A stretch of DNA of 64,000 bases from Geodermatophilus sabuli (GCF_010686765.1 NZ_JAAGWF010000005.1:1-64000), one strand, 5' to 3'; counted from the stretch's first letter, positions 33,248 to 42,494 are shown. Made by a program: numbers and translations. The notes: generated from the letters alone by a model not told the origin.

Positions 33248-34393
33248 TCAGGCGGACGAGAGCGACGTGGTCCGGGCGCCGGCGGGCACGTGCCGGGCTC
33301 CCTTGTTCAGACCGTTCTGGAAGGGCCGGGTGCCGGACACCGAGCGCAGGAGGCGTGCCCGCACGCCGTCCATCCGCTCGGGCACCTTGGCGACGACGAA
33401 CCCGTAGAGGTAGGACCACCACTGCACGTGGTCGGTCAGCGCCCGGTTCTCGCGCTCCCACTGGGCGAGCGCGGTCGGGACGTCCTTCTCGTGCTCGAGG
33501 GTCATCGCCAGCGCCATCGCGTTGATGAACGCGGTGTTGGCGGCCTGACCGAGGTTGGGGGGCATGGCGTGGGCGGCGTCCCCGACGACGGCGACGTGCC
33601 CCTTCGACCAGTAGCGGCAGCGGACGTTGACCAGGCGGTCCCAGCGGCTGGCCTCGGCGAACCGATCGACCAGGTGGGCCGCGGCCGGGAACTCCGTCCG
33701 CCACAGGTCCCGGTCGACGGGCATCCGGCTGGCCCGCTCGTCGGACACCGGTGCGCTCAGGAAGATGTAGTCCTGGCCGTCGGTGCACGGGTTGTAGAGC
33801 AACCGGCGCCGGCCGTGCCAGTACTCGATGATGGTGTCCTCGGGATCGCCCTCGTCGCGCTCGATCATCATCCGGATGCCGGCCTCGGTGCCGAAGTCCA
33901 TCCACGCGGTCGAGAAGATCGACTCGCGCAGCCGGGAGTAGGCGCCGTCGGCGGCGACCACCAGGTCGGCCGCGTACTCCCGGCCGTCCTCCATCTGCAG
34001 CCGGCCCTCCGGCGACGCACCGACCGCGAGCGACGAGGTCTCGATCTGCACCCCGAAGTGCTGTGCCTGCGCGATGAGCGCCTCGTAGAGGTCCGCCCGC
34101 GGCGGCAGCAGGAGCCGGTCGTCCGGAGTCGTGCGGCGGGACATGAGGACACCGCCGTCCCGGTCGGCGATCCGCCACTCGGCGATGCTCCGGGCCCGGG
34201 CCGTCGCCTGGTCGAAGGCGCCGATCGTCTCGAGCGTCCGGAGCCCGCTCTCCCAGATCCAGATGCCGGCCCCGAACATCCGCAGCTCGGGGTTGCGCTC
34301 GTGCAGCCGCACCTGCCAGCCGAGCTGCGCCAGCCGCGTGGCGAGGACGAGGCCGGACAGTCCGGCGCCGGCTATCTCGGCTGTTCTGGGCAC
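33248..34393 (-). CDS. FAD-dependent aromatic hydroxylase (salicylate/6-hydroxynicotinate monooxygenase-like)
   Basis: 381 residues, GTG start with GGAGGT. Dinucleotide fingerprint IAGAGLSGLVLATRLAQLG at the N-terminus, the DG motif VVAADGAYSRLR (about residues 145-156) and the GD motif VAVVGDAAHAMPPNLGQ (about 270-287) place it in the class A flavoprotein monooxygenases. It would hydroxylate an aromatic or heteroaromatic acid with NAD(P)H and O2. First gene of the long minus-strand operon, so it probably starts the degradation route. Substrate is not determinable; the RidA and amidohydrolase partners hint at a nitrogen-containing ring. Confidence 0.9.
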   Translation of the reverse strand: MPRTAEIAGAGLSGLVLATRLAQLGWQVRLHERNPELRMFGAGIWIWESGLRTLETIGAFDQATARARSIAEWRIADRDGGVLMSRRTTPDDRLLLPPRADLYEALIAQAQHFGVQIETSSLAVGASPEGRLQMEDGREYAADLVVAADGAYSRLRESIFSTAWMDFGTEAGIRMMIERDEGDPEDTIIEYWHGRRRLLYNPCTDGQDYIFLSAPVSDERASRMPVDRDLWRTEFPAAAHLVDRFAEASRWDRLVNVRCRYWSKGHVAVVGDAAHAMPPNLGQAANTAFINAMALAMTLEHEKDVPTALAQWERENRALTDHVQWWSYLYGFVVAKVPERMDGVRARLLRSVSGTRPFQNGLNKGARHVPAGARTTSLSSA

Positions 34394-34438
34394 ACGCCAC
34401 CTCCGCGATAGGGCCGCTGACCTGCACGTTCACGTCTC

Positions 34439-34465
34439 GGATCCCGGATCCAAGGTCCGGGATCC
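34439..34465. promoter_or_regulatory. Palindromic operator candidate upstream of the FAD hydroxylase operon
   Basis: Perfect 10-bp arms GGATCCCGGA (34439-34448) and TCCGGGATCC (34456-34465) around a 7-nt centre, 46 bp before the operon's first start codon. GntR/FCD proteins typically bind such short dyads; the operon encodes one. Confidence 0.6.
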
Positions 34466-34708
34466 AGAAGGTAGCGCTGTCTCGTGGTCAGGGGAAGGGG
34501 TTCTCGTGAACCCCGTGGAAGTTCTTCGTTCCGGCCGTGTTACGGCCTCCGGCCGCGCGCGCCAGCGGCGGCCGGCCATCGGCACGCGACGCCCGGGTCG
34601 TGACCCTCCGGAGGCGTCGCAGGGGTCCTCCGTGGTCAGATCCGACGCTCCCGCCCCACCCGTCCCAGCCGCCGCCCGCGCCTGACCGGACCGGTCCGTC
34701 CGGACCGG

Positions 34709-34714
34709 TAGACA
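34709..34714 (+). promoter_or_regulatory. -10-like element directly before the helicase start
   Basis: TAGACA ends 7 nt before ATG 34722, compatible with a leaderless start; an AGGGA 3 nt before the ATG is a weaker alternative ribosome binding site. Confidence 0.35.
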
Positions 34715-34721
34715 GGGACCC

Positions 34722-37700
34722 ATGGGCACCACCACGGATCTGCGGCCGAGCGCGAGCGACACCGGCGCCCGTCCGGCCGTGGCGGTCGCGGCGACGTCGA
34801 CCCCGGTGCTCAGCTACGCCCTGGCGCACAACCGTGTCCCGGTGGTCTCCCGGCTGGCGTTCACCAACCACGGCGGTCCCGTCCACGGGGCGACGGTGCG
34901 ACTGGGCGTGTGCGACGCGGAGGGCCCGATCGGCACCGCCGTCGAGCTGCTGGTCGACCTCGACGCGGGCCAGACGACGGTGCTCAGCGACGTCGGGCTG
35001 GTCATGGACCCCGCCGCGATGCTGCAGATCGAGGAGCAGCGGCCGGGCTCGATCGAGATCGACCTGCTGGTGGACGGCGCGGACGTCGCCGGCACCGCCG
35101 TCCCCGTGCAGGTGCTGGCCGCCAACCAGTGGCTGGCCGCCCCCGTCCCCCTGGCGCTGGAGATGCTCGCCGCGCACGTCCTCCCGCACCACCCGGCCGT
35201 CACCGCGCTCATCGACGAGGCCGGCGCGCTGCTCGAGGAGCGCACCGGCAGTGGCGCGGTGCAGGGCTACCAGTCCGGGCCCGAGCGGGTGGACGAGATC
35301 GTCGCCGCCCTCGCCGAGGCCATGCGACGGCGGGCCGTGCGGTACAGCCAGCCGCCGGCCAGCTGGGCCGACGTCGGCCAGAAGGTCCGCACCCCCGGCG
35401 ACGTCCTGGACGGGCGCGTGGGCACGTGCCTGGACACCGTCGTCGTCCTCGCCGCCGCGCTGGAACGGGCCGGCATCCGGCCGCTGCTGTGGCTGGCCGA
35501 GGGGGCCGGGAACGGGCACGCCTTCCTCGGCTACTGGCGGGAGGAGCGCGGTGCCGAGAGCGCCGCCACCACCGACGTCGCACCCCTGGTCAACCTGGTC
35601 GACCTCGGGCTGGTGCGGCTGGTCGAGACCACGATGCTGACCAACCGCGGTGGGGACGGCGACCTGCACGCCGCCGCCTACGAGGCCTGGCTGGCCGGCG
35701 ACCTGGACCGGGTCCTCGGTGTGACCGACGTCCACCGCGCCCGGCGCGACGGCATCGTCCCGCTTCCGGCCCGGACCCGCGGCGCCGACGGCACGGTGCA
35801 GGTCGCCGAGTACCGGCCGGCGGTGCACAGCGTCGCGGCGCGGCCGGTCGAGCGGGTCGCCCCGGCGGCGGCCGGCACCCGGCCGGAGGAGCCGGCGCGG
35901 ATCCAGCAGTGGAAGAACAGCCTGCTCGACCTCTCGCTGCGCAACCGGCTGATCAACTACACCGAGCGCGCCGGCCTGCCGCTGACCGTCCCGGGCACGC
36001 ACCTGGCGACGCTGGCCGGCCTGCTGCACGCCGGGACGGCGGTGTCCCTGCTCCCCAGCGACCGGCTGGCGGCCGTCCAGCAGGAGCGCGGGCTGCGGTC
36101 GGCCGTCGAGCTCCCGGCCGACCAGCTGGCCGAGCTGCTGGTCGAGCGCCGGTCGGTGCACACCGACGTCACCGAGGGCGGCTACCTGCCCCGGCTGCGC
36201 AACCTCGCCTACAAGGCCAAGACCGTCCTCGAGGAGACCGGCGCCAACAACCTGCACCTGGCGCTGGGCAGCCTGGTGTGGGAACTCGACGGCCGGCCGC
36301 TGCGCTCACCGCTGGTGCTGGTCCCGGTCGTGCTGACCGCCACCAGCCGCAACGGCGTGTACCGGCTCACCGTCGACGACACCGGCACGAGCACGCCGAA
36401 CCACTGCCTGCTGGAGAAGCTGCGGCAGCTGCACGGCCTGACCGTGCCGGGGCTGACCGGGCCCGGCACCGCGGACGACGACGCGGGCGGCGCCGGCATC
36501 GACGTGGACCGGGCGGTGCAGGCCGTGCGCCAGGCCCTGGCCGATGCCGCGCTCCCCTACCGCGTCGAGCCGACCGCCGACCTCGCCGTCCTCCAGTTCG
36601 CCAAGTACCGGCTCTGGAAGGACCTCGACGAGCACTGGGCCGACTTCACCGCCAACCCGCTCGTGGCCCACCTCGTGCACTCCCCCACCGAGGCGTTCCA
36701 CGACCCGGCGCCCGACCCGGCCGGCCGGACCGACCTCGACGAGCTGGCCGCGCAGTGCCCGGTGCCCGCCGACGCCTCGCAGCTGCGCGCCGTGGCCGAG
36801 GCCGCCGCCGGACGCACCTTCGTGCTCGAGGGCCCGCCCGGCACCGGCAAGTCCCAGACGATCACCAACCTGCTCACCCGCGCGGTCGCCGACGGCAAGC
36901 GGGTGCTCTTCGTCGCCGAGAAGCGGGCGGCGCTCGACGTGGTGGCCCGCCGGCTCGACGCCGTCGGCATGAGCCCGTTCGCCCTCGACCTGCACGACAA
37001 GGGCAGCAAGAGCTCCGTCGTCCGGGCGCAGATCACGGCCGCGCTGCAGCACGCCGTCGCCGTCGACGAGCAGGGGCTGGCCGCCGACAGCGAGGACCTG
37101 CACTCGGCCCGGCGCACCCTGGCCCGCTACGCCGACCGGCTGCACGCGCCCAACGCCGCCGGGCTGTCCTACTACTCGGCACGCACCGCGACGCTGTCGG
37201 TGCGCGACGGCGTCCCCTCGATGCCGGTGCCCGCGGCGTTCGCGGCCGCCGTCCCCGAGGAGATGCTGACCTCGGTGCGCCGTGCCCTGGCGCTGCTGCC
37301 CGACATCGCCGACCTGGTGCGGCCCTCGCCCCGGCACGCCTGGGCGTTCGTCGAGACCGCCGACGTCGACCTCGTCGCCGCCCAGCAGACCGCGGCCGCC
37401 GTCGACCAGGCCATCCGCGACCTGCCCGCCGAGCCGCACCTGGCCCGCGCGCTGCGGGAGGCGCGCACCCCGGAGGACCTCGACGCGCTGGCCCACCTGC
37501 TGTCGGGGCCGGCGACCACGCTCGACGTGCTCGACGAGGTGCCGACACAGCGCTGGACCACGGCCACGACGGACGTGCTCGGCGAGGTCGCCGCCTTCAG
37601 CACCGGCGTCCACCCCGGGATGGAGCGGGCCACCCCAGCGGCGCTGGAGCTGCCGCTGGCCGAGCTGTACGTCGCCGCGCAGACCGCGCAGGCGGCGACC

Positions 37701-40700
37701 TGGTTCGCCCGCCGGGCGGGGCTGCGGGCGGTCCGCGACCGGCTGCGGCCGGTGCTGCGGCCCGGCGTGACGGTCAAGCTGGGGGACGTCGCCGAGCTGA
37801 CCGCCCAGCTGTGGCGGGTGCAGACCGCGGGCCAGGGCATCGTGGCCCGCGCCTCGGTGATCCCCGGCCTGTCGGTGCCCCCGACGTGGAACCCGATGCT
37901 CGACCCGGAACTGCTCGTCGGCCAGGTGGAGTGGCTGGCGACCGCCGGTGCCGCCGCCGACAGCGCCAGCGGGTTCGCCGTCGCGCTGCGCCGGTACGTC
38001 GTCCAGGGGCCCGGTCCCGACCGCGCCGCCGGCGCCGCCGTCGCCCGGCTGCGCGGCGCCCTGGTCGCGCTGGCGCGGGTGTGCCGGACCGGGTCGCGGC
38101 AGCTGGCGCGCTGGTGCGGGGACGACGGGCTGATCCTGCGCTGGCAGATGACCCGCCCCGAGCGCGGCGTGGAGCACACCGGGCTGATGTCCCTGCGCCG
38201 GTGGGCCGACTTCATCGACACCCTGGAGCCGCTGCGCGTCGCCGGACTGGCGGAGGCCCGGGCGCGGCTGGTCCGGGGTGAGCTGCCCGCCGACGACGCC
38301 CTGCGCGCCTTCGAGCACGGACTGGCGCTGGCCTCGCTCCCGGAGCGGCGCGCCGCCAGTGGCCTGGAGGCCTTCGACGCCGAGGTCCACGAGAAGGCCA
38401 TCGCCCGGTTCGCCGCGGCCTCACGGGCGGTCCGCGCGCACCTGCGCAGCGCGCTGCCGGCGTCGGTGCTGGCGGCCCGGTCGCTCGAGCCGGCCGGCGG
38501 CGCGGGACAGCTCGGCGCGCTGCAGCGGGAGCTGGCGAAGTCCCGCCGCGGGCTGGGCGTGCGCGGGCTGCTGGCCCGGTACGGCGAGCTGGTCACCGCC
38601 GTCATGCCGTGCGTGCTGGTCAGCCCGGACTCGGTGGCGCGGTTCTTCCCCGCCGAGGCCGGCCTGTTCGACCTGGTCGTGTTCGACGAGGCCTCGCAGA
38701 TCCGGGTGGCCGACGCGGTGGGCGCGCTCGGCCGGGCGAAGGCGGCGGTCGTCGTCGGCGACAGCCGGCAGATGCCCCCGACCTCGTTCGCCGAGCCGTC
38801 GTCGGGCTCGGCCGAGGACGACGCGATGGAACTGCTGGGCACCGCGGTCGAGGACGAGGAGTCGATCCTCTCCGAGTGCGTGCAGGCGCGGGTGCCCCGG
38901 CAGTGGCTGTCCTGGCACTACCGGAGCCAGGACGAGTCGCTGATCGCGTTCAGCAACGCCAACTACTACGACAACCGGCTCTCGTCGTTCCCGGCGCCGA
39001 CCCACGGCCGCCCCTCGGCCGACGTCGACGGTCGCGGCATCTCGCTGGTCCGCGTCAACGGCACCTTCCACCGCTCGGGCGCCGGCCGGCTGCTGCGCAC
39101 CAACCCGATGGAGGCCAAGGCGGTGGTGGCGGAGATCCGCCGCCGCTTCGACGCCTCGCCGGACACGCTGCCCTCCATCGGTGTGGTGACCTTCAACGCC
39201 CAGCAGCGGGCCTACATCGAGGGGCTGCTGCGCGACGCCGGGGACGACCGGCTGACCGAGGCGCTGGAGCGCACCGACGGCGAGGGCCTGTTCGTCAAGA
39301 ACCTGGAGAACGTGCAGGGCGACGAGCGGGACGTCGTCCTCTTCTCGACCGGCTTCAGCGTCAACGACCGCGGCTTCCTGCCGCTGAACTTCGGCCCGCT
39401 CAACCGGGTGGGCGGCGAGCGTCGGCTCAACGTGGCGGTCACCCGCGCCCGGCGGCAGGTCGTCGTCTTCACCTCCTTCGAGCCCGCCCAGCTGCGCGCC
39501 GAGCAGACCTCGTCGGTGGGCATCAAGCACCTGCGCGCCTACCTCGACCTGGCCGCGCTGGGCACCGACGCGCTGCCGCGGGACGCCCGGCCGGTGGGCG
39601 TGCCCGACCGGCACCGCGAGGAGATCGCGGCCGCGCTGCGCGAGCGCGGGCTGGCCGTGCGCACCGACGTCGGCCTGTCGGACTTCCGGATCGACCTGTC
39701 GGTGGCCCCGGCGGACGCGCCCGAGACGCTGGTGATGGCGGTGCTGCTCGACGGTCCGGCCTGGGCCGGCCGGCGCACCGTGGGCGACCGCGACGGCCTG
39801 CCCGTCGAGGTGCTGTCGGGCATGCTGCGCTGGCCCGCCGTCGAGCGGGTGTGGCTGCCGACCTGGCTGGCCGACCGCACCGCCGTCCTGGACCGGCTCG
39901 TCGCCGCCGTCGAGGCGATCGCCCCGTCCCCGCTCCCGGCCATCGTGGCCACGATGGCCGCCGACGAGCCGGCCCTCGTGGCGCCCCCGGCCGACGCAGG
40001 GGCAGGGCCGGCCGTTCCCGCCCCGCCGGTCGAGCCGGACGTCGTGGTCGTGGCGCCGCTGCGGGCCGCCGTCCCGGCTGTGGTGGAGCCGGTCGTCGCC
40101 GACCCGGAGCCCGTCGCCGCCGCGCCGAAGCCGGCCCGGCGGGCGCCGCGCAAGGCGCCCGCGGCGCCGCAGCTGGACGGCGAGGCACCGTTCGTGCCGT
40201 GGGCGCCCAAGAGCGCCGGCGACCGCAAGGCCCTGGACTCCCTGGCCGACGCGCGGGTGGCCCGCACGGTCAAGCGGGTGCTGCTCGCCGGGGTCAAGGC
40301 CGAGGGCCCGGTGCACCGCGACCGCCTGACCCGGCTGACCGCCGCCGCGTTCGGGCTGACCCGGGTGACCGAGGCCCGGCGCGACGCTCTGCTGGCGCTG
40401 CTGCCGCCGGCCACCCTCGACGGCGAGTTCGTCTGGGCCGAGGACGCCGACCGCGGCAGCTGGGTGGGGTTCCGCCGCCAGGCCGCCAGCGCCGAGCGCC
40501 CGCTGGAGCACGTGGCCCCGATCGAGGTCGGCAACGCGATGGTGGCGCTGTGCCGGACCGGGGCGGGGATGACGCAGGACGAGCTGTTCCTGCGGACGGC
40601 GGAGGTCTTCGGCTACCGCCGCCGGACGCCGTCCCTGCTGCCGCTGCTGCAGGTGGCCCTGGACGGCGTCCTCGGCGCCGGCCGGGTCACCCGCCAGGAG

Positions 40701-40724
40701 TCCGGCCTGCTCACCGCCGTCTGA
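34722..40724 (+). CDS. Giant SF1 helicase with DUF4011, Vsr-like nuclease and DUF3320 domains
   Basis: 2000 residues. In order: an N-terminal beta region plus transglutaminase-like domain (Cys236 in GTCLDTVV, His266 in GNGHAFLGYW); DUF4011 (RIQQWKNSLLDLSLRNRLIN, from ~393); an SF1 helicase split by a long insert, with Walker A EGPPGTGKSQT (~703), Walker B VVFDEASQI (~1322), GDSRQMPPTSF, SWHYRSQDESLIAFSN and motif VI RRLNVAVTRARR (~1566); a restriction-like fold (about 1620-1730, GLAVRTDVGLSDFRIDLSV); a Pro/Ala linker; and a DUF3320-like C-terminus. The family is a recognised candidate for DNA-targeting defence or repair. Monocistronic; VapBC and a GTPase conflict-type operon follow. Confidence 0.9.
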   Translation: MGTTTDLRPSASDTGARPAVAVAATSTPVLSYALAHNRVPVVSRLAFTNHGGPVHGATVRLGVCDAEGPIGTAVELLVDLDAGQTTVLSDVGLVMDPAAMLQIEEQRPGSIEIDLLVDGADVAGTAVPVQVLAANQWLAAPVPLALEMLAAHVLPHHPAVTALIDEAGALLEERTGSGAVQGYQSGPERVDEIVAALAEAMRRRAVRYSQPPASWADVGQKVRTPGDVLDGRVGTCLDTVVVLAAALERAGIRPLLWLAEGAGNGHAFLGYWREERGAESAATTDVAPLVNLVDLGLVRLVETTMLTNRGGDGDLHAAAYEAWLAGDLDRVLGVTDVHRARRDGIVPLPARTRGADGTVQVAEYRPAVHSVAARPVERVAPAAAGTRPEEPARIQQWKNSLLDLSLRNRLINYTERAGLPLTVPGTHLATLAGLLHAGTAVSLLPSDRLAAVQQERGLRSAVELPADQLAELLVERRSVHTDVTEGGYLPRLRNLAYKAKTVLEETGANNLHLALGSLVWELDGRPLRSPLVLVPVVLTATSRNGVYRLTVDDTGTSTPNHCLLEKLRQLHGLTVPGLTGPGTADDDAGGAGIDVDRAVQAVRQALADAALPYRVEPTADLAVLQFAKYRLWKDLDEHWADFTANPLVAHLVHSPTEAFHDPAPDPAGRTDLDELAAQCPVPADASQLRAVAEAAAGRTFVLEGPPGTGKSQTITNLLTRAVADGKRVLFVAEKRAALDVVARRLDAVGMSPFALDLHDKGSKSSVVRAQITAALQHAVAVDEQGLAADSEDLHSARRTLARYADRLHAPNAAGLSYYSARTATLSVRDGVPSMPVPAAFAAAVPEEMLTSVRRALALLPDIADLVRPSPRHAWAFVETADVDLVAAQQTAAAVDQAIRDLPAEPHLARALREARTPEDLDALAHLLSGPATTLDVLDEVPTQRWTTATTDVLGEVAAFSTGVHPGMERATPAALELPLAELYVAAQTAQAATWFARRAGLRAVRDRLRPVLRPGVTVKLGDVAELTAQLWRVQTAGQGIVARASVIPGLSVPPTWNPMLDPELLVGQVEWLATAGAAADSASGFAVALRRYVVQGPGPDRAAGAAVARLRGALVALARVCRTGSRQLARWCGDDGLILRWQMTRPERGVEHTGLMSLRRWADFIDTLEPLRVAGLAEARARLVRGELPADDALRAFEHGLALASLPERRAASGLEAFDAEVHEKAIARFAAASRAVRAHLRSALPASVLAARSLEPAGGAGQLGALQRELAKSRRGLGVRGLLARYGELVTAVMPCVLVSPDSVARFFPAEAGLFDLVVFDEASQIRVADAVGALGRAKAAVVVGDSRQMPPTSFAEPSSGSAEDDAMELLGTAVEDEESILSECVQARVPRQWLSWHYRSQDESLIAFSNANYYDNRLSSFPAPTHGRPSADVDGRGISLVRVNGTFHRSGAGRLLRTNPMEAKAVVAEIRRRFDASPDTLPSIGVVTFNAQQRAYIEGLLRDAGDDRLTEALERTDGEGLFVKNLENVQGDERDVVLFSTGFSVNDRGFLPLNFGPLNRVGGERRLNVAVTRARRQVVVFTSFEPAQLRAEQTSSVGIKHLRAYLDLAALGTDALPRDARPVGVPDRHREEIAAALRERGLAVRTDVGLSDFRIDLSVAPADAPETLVMAVLLDGPAWAGRRTVGDRDGLPVEVLSGMLRWPAVERVWLPTWLADRTAVLDRLVAAVEAIAPSPLPAIVATMAADEPALVAPPADAGAGPAVPAPPVEPDVVVVAPLRAAVPAVVEPVVADPEPVAAAPKPARRAPRKAPAAPQLDGEAPFVPWAPKSAGDRKALDSLADARVARTVKRVLLAGVKAEGPVHRDRLTRLTAAAFGLTRVTEARRDALLALLPPATLDGEFVWAEDADRGSWVGFRRQAASAERPLEHVAPIEVGNAMVALCRTGAGMTQDELFLRTAEVFGYRRRTPSLLPLLQVALDGVLGAGRVTRQESGLLTAV

Positions 40725-40754
40725 CCCGGGGACTCCCCCGCGCCAGAGCCCGGG

Positions 40755-40782
40755 TCCGGACTCTCGGCGCCGAAAGTCCGGA
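40755..40782. terminator. Hairpin between helicase and chitosanase genes
   Basis: Arms TCCGGACT (40755-40762) and AGTCCGGA (40775-40782) with an inner TCGGCGCCGA palindrome. Lies between convergent genes and can terminate either. Confidence 0.6.
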
Positions 40783-40827
40783 GGACTCCGCGCGGAGAGG
40801 TCCAGAGCCCGGCGCGGGGCGCCCTGG

Positions 40828-41787
40828 TCAGGGGATGCGGTAGGCGTCGCCGTAGGTCGCCCAGCGCAGCGGGGGGTTGAGGTGCAGGTTGCCCTGCTCC
40901 AGGAACTGCCGCTGCCCGGTGTCGACCCGGCTCGTGTCGCGGTGCGCCCGCTCCGCCTGCATCGCCGCGACGCGGGCGTCGAGGAAGGCGTCCAGCCACT
41001 CGACCTCGTCGCCGCCCTGGCTGGGCGGGGAGGCCACCTGCAGCGCGGCGTCCCGGATGCCGCCGAAGCTCCGGGCGTCCGTCCCGGGCCCGTGCATGAC
41101 CAGGGCGTCGAAGTAGATGAACTGGCCGAGCGCGTGCACGCCGTCGGCGCGGCCCTGCTCGACGGCCGGGTCGAAGTAGACGAGGTCCAGGACGTGGTCC
41201 TGCGCCGCCTGGAACAGCGGGTCATCGGCGGCGGCGCGCCAGTCGTCGACGAACGCCCGGCCCAGGCCCGCCTGCGTCACGTTGCCCATGCCGAGCTCCT
41301 CCTGCTCGCGCAGGGCGGGGAGGTAGCGCTCCAGCCGGTTCCCGGGGGCGGTGCTGGCGTAGTACTCGACCAGCCGGGTCATGTCGCCGCAGCCGCTGCA
41401 GAAGCCGATGAGGCCGGCGGTGTAGCCGCGGTTCTCCTCCGGGACGCCCTCGACGTCCCACTCGATGTAGCCGTACTGCGCCCGCCAGTCGAGCGTGGAG
41501 TTCTCCGCGCTGGAGACCAGCTGCAGCGCGCGGTCGCGCTTGGCCGGATTGGTCAGGTCGGTGGTGTCCTCGGGCGTCGGGCTCGCCTCCTCCGACGTCG
41601 TCGGCGCGGCCTCGCCGGGCAGCAGGTGGCGCGCCCCGGGGACGACGACGGCGACCAGCACCAGCGCCGCCAGCAGGCCGACCACGGCAGCGGCCGCGAG
41701 GACCACCGGCCGGCCGTTCCTGGGCCGGCGGGGCGGCGGAGGAGTCACGGCATGGCGCGGCCGGGACCCGGTCCGCATCCCGCTCAT
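40828..41787 (-). CDS. Glycoside hydrolase family 46 chitosanase, membrane-anchored
   Basis: 319 residues from ATG 41787 (other in-frame starts at 41814 GTG and 41778 ATG). An N-terminal membrane helix (VVLAAAAVVGLLAALVLVAVV) and a Ser/Thr/Glu linker precede the GH46 domain. The family signature is plain: LQLVSSAENSTLDW with the catalytic Glu, then YIEWDVEGVPEENRGYTAGL, where the family's catalytic Asp region carries a short insertion, and IGFCSGCGDMTRLVEYY. It hydrolyses chitosan outside the cell, anchored by the uncleaved or slowly cleaved helix. Stands alone between convergent genes. Confidence 0.9.
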   Translation of the reverse strand: MSGMRTGSRPRHAVTPPPPRRPRNGRPVVLAAAAVVGLLAALVLVAVVVPGARHLLPGEAAPTTSEEASPTPEDTTDLTNPAKRDRALQLVSSAENSTLDWRAQYGYIEWDVEGVPEENRGYTAGLIGFCSGCGDMTRLVEYYASTAPGNRLERYLPALREQEELGMGNVTQAGLGRAFVDDWRAAADDPLFQAAQDHVLDLVYFDPAVEQGRADGVHALGQFIYFDALVMHGPGTDARSFGGIRDAALQVASPPSQGGDEVEWLDAFLDARVAAMQAERAHRDTSRVDTGQRQFLEQGNLHLNPPLRWATYGDAYRIP

Positions 41788-41862
41788 CCGCCACCCCAGA
41801 GATCTCGCCCGCACGTGCTCCGAGACCCCAACGTCCCGGACGGACCTCTGTGTTCCGCTCCC

Positions 41863-42258
41863 TCAGTCCGGCAGGAGGAACGCGCAGGTGGGGCCACTCG
41901 CGCGGGCGAGCCGGCGGTCGAGCGTGACCAGCGGGGCGTCCAGCGCCTCGGCCAGGGCCACGTAGGCGGCGTCGTAGGCGGTCACGGTGGGGTGCAGCTC
42001 CCACACCCGGTCCGCCAGCGGCTCGAAGGCGAAGGTCCCCACCCGGAGATCGGTGAGGTCCCGATGGGCCAGGGCGGCGACGTCGCGACTCAGGTGGCCG
42101 GTCAGCACGGCGCGCCGCAGGACGGCGGACACCTCGACGAGCAGGTGCCCTGGAGCCGCGAGGGGCCGGCGGGCCAGCGTCCGCGCTGCCCACTCGCCGT
42201 CCGGCCCCCCGTCGACGAGCGCCGCGAACACCGCCGAGGAGTCGGCGACCACGGTCAT
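41863..42258 (-). CDS. vapC: VapC-type PIN-domain toxin
   Basis: 131 residues, ATG start overlapping the antitoxin stop (ATGA). PIN fold with the acidic set: VVADSSAVFAALVDG (first Asp), LLVEVSAVLRRAV (Glu), TAYDAAYVALAEAL (Asp) and LVTLDRRLARASG (fourth acid). These bind Mg2+/Mn2+ for RNA cleavage; tRNA or rRNA are the usual VapC targets. All four acids are present, so it should be active. Confidence 0.9.
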   Translation of the reverse strand: MTVVADSSAVFAALVDGGPDGEWAARTLARRPLAAPGHLLVEVSAVLRRAVLTGHLSRDVAALAHRDLTDLRVGTFAFEPLADRVWELHPTVTAYDAAYVALAEALDAPLVTLDRRLARASGPTCAFLLPD

Positions 42259-42491
42259 CGCCGGTCGGCGTCCCGGGCCTCGAGGACGACGTCGGCGGGG
42301 ACCCGCGTGCCGGTGGCGCGCACCCGGCTCCGGACGCGGTCCCAGAGGTCGTCGGGACTGGGCCGCGCGGCCAGCGCGGTCAGTTCTGCTCGCACGTACT
42401 CCTGCAGGGACTGGCCGGCTCGGGCGGCACGGGCGGCGAGGACGTCGCGGGTCTCGTCCGGCACGTCGCGGATGGTCATGGACACCGGCAT
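42255..42491 (-). CDS. vapB: VapB/FitA-type ribbon-helix-helix antitoxin
   Basis: 78 residues from ATG 42491; an in-frame ATG at 42479 is the alternative. N-terminal ribbon-helix-helix MTIRDVPDETRDVLAARAAR and AGQSLQEYVRAELTALA bind DNA; the C-terminal tail DLWDRVRSRVRATG wraps the toxin. No Shine-Dalgarno precedes 42491, but a TATCAT hexamer ends exactly 6 nt before it, so the mRNA is probably leaderless. A palindrome at 42495-42518 covers the promoter, fitting autoregulation. Confidence 0.87.
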   Translation of the reverse strand: MPVSMTIRDVPDETRDVLAARAARAGQSLQEYVRAELTALAARPSPDDLWDRVRSRVRATGTRVPADVVLEARDADRR

Positions 42492-42494
42492 GAT

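Larger units (their letters stand above)
34394..34721. other. Divergent intergenic region between catabolic operon and helicase gene
   Basis: 328 bp without a convincing gene. It holds the operator-like palindrome at 34439-34465 near the catabolic operon and a -10-like TAGACA just before the helicase. The middle is GC-rich without obvious conserved structure; a self-complementary CCGGACCGG-rich stretch lies at about 34684-34708. Confidence 0.6.

Noticed and set aside
38421-41225. 934-codon minus-strand open frame overlapping helicase and chitosanase
   Set aside because: Antisense to the helicase C-terminus and out of frame with the chitosanase; composition is that of a GC shadow.
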